From: Clostridia bacterium
GTDB taxonomy: Bacteria > Bacillota_A > Clostridia > Christensenellales > Aristaeellaceae
Assembly: GCA_017412025.1 (NCBI GenBank)
Contig: JAFQOY010000192.1
Coordinates: 1 to 17,109, forward strand
Direction of reading: 5' to 3'
DNA: 17,109 bases
Of this stretch, positions 13,876-17,109 are shown in pieces. The notes beneath the pieces are model-generated. The model made no database searches. It was not told where the DNA came from and saw only the letters and a list, made by a program, of their open reading frames with translations. The number at the start of each line of letters is the position of its first letter. Position 1 is the stretch's first letter. The position numbers and the translations under genes are program-made.

Positions 13876-14634
13876 ATGCCGAATTTTCTGCACCGCCGCC
13901 GGTGCAGGCTGCTGTTTGCCTTTGTACTCACCTTCTGCCTGGGCGTGATGACCGGGGCTTTGGCGGCACATCTGAAAGAGGATTTGCATACGGGGGAGGG
14001 GAGCGAAACCTTTTCCGTGCTCGTTTTAGGCGACAGCCAGATGGCCGGGGCGGGCTGGGACGGCGGCTATGCCAACTGTATTCAGGAAGAAAACAAAAAC
14101 GCGCAGGTGATCAATCTGGCGCAGAATGGAAGTATTCTGGCCAACGGCGATATGCACAGGCAATGGGCGTTTTTCCTGGAGGAAGGCTGCCCGATGACCG
14201 ATTTTGTATTGCTGGACGGCGGCTGCAATGATCTGTTCTATCTTCTCAGAGAAGAATGGAAGGATACCGGCCTGACGATGGTGAAAGAAGCGTTTTCTTC
14301 TCTGGTGGAGCATATCCATGAGGTCAACCCGGATGCGCGCATCATTTACGTTCTGATGCCCCCGCTTGCAGAATGGAAGGATAACGATTACGGCCCGCCC
14401 TCCTATGAGAGACAGGAGCGCTTCTGGAAAGAGATGAATATGCTGGCCAGCTCATACGACTATGTAACGGTGCTTGACCTGTTCTCACTCAATCCCTTTC
14501 ACTTCCCGTGCATTGAATGCTACAACGAGTACTTCGCGGACAGCATCCATCTGAACGAGGCGGGATACAGGAAAACGTATGAGGCTGTCAGCAACATCAT
14601 TACAGTCAATCTGGTGAATCGCCGGGATCAGTAG
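13876..14634 (+). CDS. Membrane-anchored SGNH hydrolase/acyltransferase-like protein
   Basis: A 252-residue protein with a basic N-terminus and one hydrophobic helix (about 12-31) that would act as a signal anchor. The rest is an extracellular SGNH domain: block I 'VLVLGDSQMAG' with Ser54, block II region 'NLAQNGS', block III 'GGCNDLF' with Asn118, and block V 'DSIHLNEAGY' with Asp222 and His225. All four signature residues are present, so it should be active as an esterase or as an acyltransferase. In OatA- and OafA-type proteins an SGNH domain is fused to an AT3 domain and completes acyl transfer outside the cell; here both exist as separate genes in one operon. It starts 6 bases after the GT4 stop with only a weak ribosome binding site, consistent with coupling. 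It is the last gene of the close-packed operon. Confidence 0.85.
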   Translation: MPNFLHRRRCRLLFAFVLTFCLGVMTGALAAHLKEDLHTGEGSETFSVLVLGDSQMAGAGWDGGYANCIQEENKNAQVINLAQNGSILANGDMHRQWAFFLEEGCPMTDFVLLDGGCNDLFYLLREEWKDTGLTMVKEAFSSLVEHIHEVNPDARIIYVLMPPLAEWKDNDYGPPSYERQERFWKEMNMLASSYDYVTVLDLFSLNPFHFPCIECYNEYFADSIHLNEAGYRKTYEAVSNIITVNLVNRRDQ

Positions 14635-14650
14635 TCCTGCGCCAATCCAT

Positions 14651-14697
14651 GCCGGGATGCGCTTTCCGGATGATTGATCGCCGCGTCGATAGGACGC
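14651..14697 (+). other. Gap before the c-di-GMP gene with two weak hairpins
   Basis: CCGGGA/TTCCGG (14651-14668, one wobble) and GCGTC/GACGC (14683-14697) can form short stems. Neither is followed by a T run, so no clear terminator ends the polysaccharide operon and read-through into the next gene is possible. No convincing promoter or known riboswitch pattern was recognised in 14635-14730. Confidence 0.25.
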
Positions 14698-14730
14698 ATA
14701 CGGCATGACGATGGAGGAAGTAAAGCAAAC

Positions 14731-17109
14731 ATGGATACGCTGTTGATCGTAAGTTCGCGCAGGGGTTTCCGTCAAAGGTTCCGTCTGGTTTTTGAAGAGG
14801 AATACAATATTCTGGAATGCGGGAACAAAGAGCGGGCTCTTCTGATGATGGAGCAGAATGCCAGCAATAATGTGGTTGTGCTGGCGGACTGTACGGCGGA
14901 AAACAACGAAGCGCCGGAGAAGGTATACGGGCTGTGTGAAAGAAGCAGGCGGATTCAGATTCCGGTGATCATTGTGCTCAGCTCGGGCAATGCGGATATG
15001 GAGTGCGCCGTGCTGGAGGCAGGCGCGGCGGACGTGATCGCGAGAAAAGACAGCGACGAGCTGATCAGATGCCGCGTGCGCAACGTCATGCAGCAGTACC
15101 GGATGCTCAGGAAGATTCAGGAGAAAAACAAAGAGCAGAAGGAAATGCTGCTGTACGCCAATGAAAAAATGCTCGACGCGCTGTCTTCCCTGATTGAATA
15201 CCGGTCGGTTGAAACCAATCTGCACGTGCTGCGGATTCGGCAGTTTACCCGTATTCTGCTGGAAGAGGTGGCCCGTACATGCCCGGAATATGCCCTCACG
15301 GAGCAGATGATTGCGGAGATTACCAGCGCGGCGGCGCTGCATGACGTGGGAAAGATCGGGATTCCGGATTCCATTCTGAATAAACCGGGAAGCCTGACGC
15401 CCGAAGAGCGGGAAGTGATCAAGAGCCATTCCATCATCGGCGCGCAGATTATTGAACGGCTGGAAGGCGTCATGGATCCCTCTTATCTCCGGTATGCGTA
15501 CAACATCTGCAAATATCACCATGAGCGCTGGGACGGAAGGGGATATCCCAGGGGCATCAGCGGCGACGATATCCCGATCTGCGCGCAGGTCGTCGGTCTG
15601 ACCGACGTATACGACGCGCTGACCAATAAACGGGTGTATAAGGATGCATACGGCGTAGAGAACGCTGTGCAGATGATTCTCAACGGGGAATGCGGCTTGT
15701 TTTCCCCCAGGCTGCTGGAGTGCTTCAAGAGCGTCCGCAAGAAATTCTATGAGCTTTCCAGATACTATTCGGATGATCAGGCCGTCCGGACGGACGCCGG
15801 AATGGAAATGGAGATTCCCAGCCCGGTATATCAGGCGGAGATCAGTTCGCTGCACAGAGCGCAGAATAAGTATAAGCTGCTGCTCAACTATGTCAATTCG
15901 ACGGTGGTTGAACTGGATCCGAAGTATCAGAATTATCATGTCGTGCATAATCCCTCCGCGTCTTTGGCGCTGCTCAATACCGGCAGCTCTTTTAGGCAGA
16001 GCATTGAGAATCTGCTGACGCATTACGCCAGGGAGGAAGAACGCGAGGAGGTTGCCGGGCGCATTTTCCATCACATGCGCCAGCACAGCGAACTGGGTCT
16101 CAAGCAGAGCAAGTTCGGGGTATCCTTTGGCGGCGGGGAGAAGCTGCGCAGATATACCTATGAAATCACGCTGATGAGCCTGAACCGGACCGAGGAGGAA
16201 GCGCAGACCACGCTCATGATCTGGAATAAAACAGAGGGGGATCTGCCGTCCGGTCAGAAAGTGTTTACCGAGGATGAAAAAAGGCTGTTTGACGAGGTGG
16301 AGTGCAGGGCCATCGTCGGTACCGATTACTGGCTGACGCTTGAGGATAACCGTGCGGCGGCAAAGATGCTGCATTATCCGCCCGAACAGTTCAAGGCGCG
16401 GTTTGAGAACCGGCTGATCCATGCGCTGGCAGCGGACAAGCCGCAGGAATATGCCGATGAGATCCAGATGCAGCTTGCGCAGAATACAGAGGTGGAAATC
16501 ATCCTGCCGATGCGCTGTGCGGATGGTGAGACTGCGGATGTGCTGCTCAAGGGAAAGCAGTTTGTCGATCAGAACGGTTTTGGCCGGATGGCGGCTGTGC
16601 TGACCCGCCTGGATACCGCCTATGAGGAGGCGCGGGACAACCGGAAGAGAATTGAACGGTATAACGCGATCTTTGCCTCCTATGAGCAGGCGGTCTTTGA
16701 ATGGAATCTCCTCAGCGATGAACTCGTATATCACAGGAACTGGGAGAAGATTTTCGGATACGACCCTTCGGGCATGAAGGTTTCCATGCTGCTTCAGCAG
16801 TCGATCCACATCCACCCGGATGACCTGGAGAAGATACAGCAGACAATCAGGCGGGAGGACGGCGACAGAAAGAATCTGACCATTGACGCGCGTATCCTGG
16901 GCGAAAACGGCCGGTACAACTGGTATCGCTTCGTGGCCGCGATTGAGTATGGAGAGACGCGCAGACCCAAATCGGTCAGCGGCATCATCAGCAATGTGGA
17001 TGAGGAAAAGCGCAGCGAGCAGGAGCTCCTGCGCAAAACGGAAGTGGATACGCTGACCCGCCTTCTGAACAAAGACGCCGCGCGCAAATATGTGGAAGAA
17101 TGCCTGAGC
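14731..17109 (+). CDS. Pseudo-receiver / HD-GYP / PAS / GGDEF cyclic-di-GMP protein (3' end outside the window)
   Basis: 793 codons are visible and the frame runs off the right edge. Residues 1-125 look like a response-regulator receiver fold, but the usual acidic pair after strand 1 is replaced ('LLIVSSRRGF'), so it may not be phosphorylated normally. Residues about 150-335 form a complete HD-GYP c-di-GMP phosphodiesterase: 'LHDVGKIGIPDSIL' (His204, Asp205), 'KSHSIIG', 'HHERWDGRGYP' (His263, His264; Gly271-Tyr272-Pro273) and 'DVYDALTNKRVYKD'. Residues about 365-640 hold probably two PAS-like segments, and 645-770 a clear PAS_3-type domain. 'KTEVDTLTRLLNKDAARKYVEE' is the start of a GGDEF domain, whose active site is not visible. 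ATG 14731 follows GGAGGAAG (14713-14720). It probably sets local c-di-GMP and, by position, may influence polysaccharide output; that link is inference. Confidence 0.9.
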   Translation, partial: MDTLLIVSSRRGFRQRFRLVFEEEYNILECGNKERALLMMEQNASNNVVVLADCTAENNEAPEKVYGLCERSRRIQIPVIIVLSSGNADMECAVLEAGAADVIARKDSDELIRCRVRNVMQQYRMLRKIQEKNKEQKEMLLYANEKMLDALSSLIEYRSVETNLHVLRIRQFTRILLEEVARTCPEYALTEQMIAEITSAAALHDVGKIGIPDSILNKPGSLTPEEREVIKSHSIIGAQIIERLEGVMDPSYLRYAYNICKYHHERWDGRGYPRGISGDDIPICAQVVGLTDVYDALTNKRVYKDAYGVENAVQMILNGECGLFSPRLLECFKSVRKKFYELSRYYSDDQAVRTDAGMEMEIPSPVYQAEISSLHRAQNKYKLLLNYVNSTVVELDPKYQNYHVVHNPSASLALLNTGSSFRQSIENLLTHYAREEEREEVAGRIFHHMRQHSELGLKQSKFGVSFGGGEKLRRYTYEITLMSLNRTEEEAQTTLMIWNKTEGDLPSGQKVFTEDEKRLFDEVECRAIVGTDYWLTLEDNRAAAKMLHYPPEQFKARFENRLIHALAADKPQEYADEIQMQLAQNTEVEIILPMRCADGETADVLLKGKQFVDQNGFGRMAAVLTRLDTAYEEARDNRKRIERYNAIFASYEQAVFEWNLLSDELVYHRNWEKIFGYDPSGMKVSMLLQQSIHIHPDDLEKIQQTIRREDGDRKNLTIDARILGENGRYNWYRFVAAIEYGETRRPKSVSGIISNVDEEKRSEQELLRKTEVDTLTRLLNKDAARKYVEECLS

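Noticed and set aside
14635..14730. Possible c-di-GMP riboswitch upstream of the HD-GYP gene
   Set aside because: The gap is short and I could not match the conserved GEMM core or a terminator arm; only two weak stems are visible.
14485..16815. Long open frame of 776 codons on the - strand opposite the c-di-GMP gene
   Set aside because: The + strand encodes unmistakable HD-GYP and PAS motifs over the same span; the antisense frame has no recognisable motif and also crosses the SGNH gene end.

Overview
The window looks like a chromosomal segment of a moderately GC-rich member of the Clostridia (Bacillota), probably an uncultured gut-type bacterium. The grounds are strong AGGAGG-type ribosome binding sites, a sigma-A-type promoter, a CotH-type protein, a split BY-kinase/adaptor pair of the Gram-positive kind, an EpsG-family membrane protein and a clostridial-style HD-GYP/PAS/GGDEF protein. 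The species cannot be named from the sequence. Nearly all of the window is an extracellular polysaccharide locus. No tRNA, rRNA, CRISPR array or insertion sequence was seen.

Left block, + strand, 1-4544: the 3' part of a secreted CotH-like protein fused to a second extracellular module; a BY-kinase-like P-loop ATPase with a C-terminal tyrosine cluster but no Walker A lysine; a secreted, membrane-anchored CARDB/COG1361-like beta protein; and a Wzz/CapA-type two-helix adaptor. This block reads as the chain-length and tyrosine-phosphorylation control part of a Wzx/Wzy polysaccharide system. It ends at a strong, probably bidirectional hairpin at 4551-4599.

A single gene on the - strand, a membrane-anchored metallophosphoesterase (4595-5416) with its own good promoter, separates the two + strand blocks.

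Right block, + strand, 5555-14634: nine genes packed with gaps of 6-16 bases or a short overlap. They are a GT2 glycosyltransferase, an EpsG/Wzy-type polymerase, a Wzx-type flippase, two consecutive acyltransferase-3 (AT3) membrane proteins, an acyl-adenylating ligase, a stand-alone acyl carrier protein, a GT4 glycosyltransferase and a membrane-anchored SGNH hydrolase. The first three and the GT4 would build, flip and polymerise a repeat unit. The AT3 pair, ligase, carrier protein and SGNH protein together look like a dedicated acyl-activation and relay pathway decorating that polymer. The logic resembles Dlt (ligase, carrier, membrane acyltransferase, extracellular SGNH protein), but with AT3 proteins in place of the MBOAT protein DltB. 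This is the most interesting proposal in the window.

After a 96-base gap, a large c-di-GMP protein (pseudo-receiver, HD-GYP, PAS-like segments, start of a GGDEF domain) begins at 14731 and runs off the right edge. Its position suggests that cyclic-di-GMP signalling is linked to production of the polysaccharide, but nothing in the sequence proves this.
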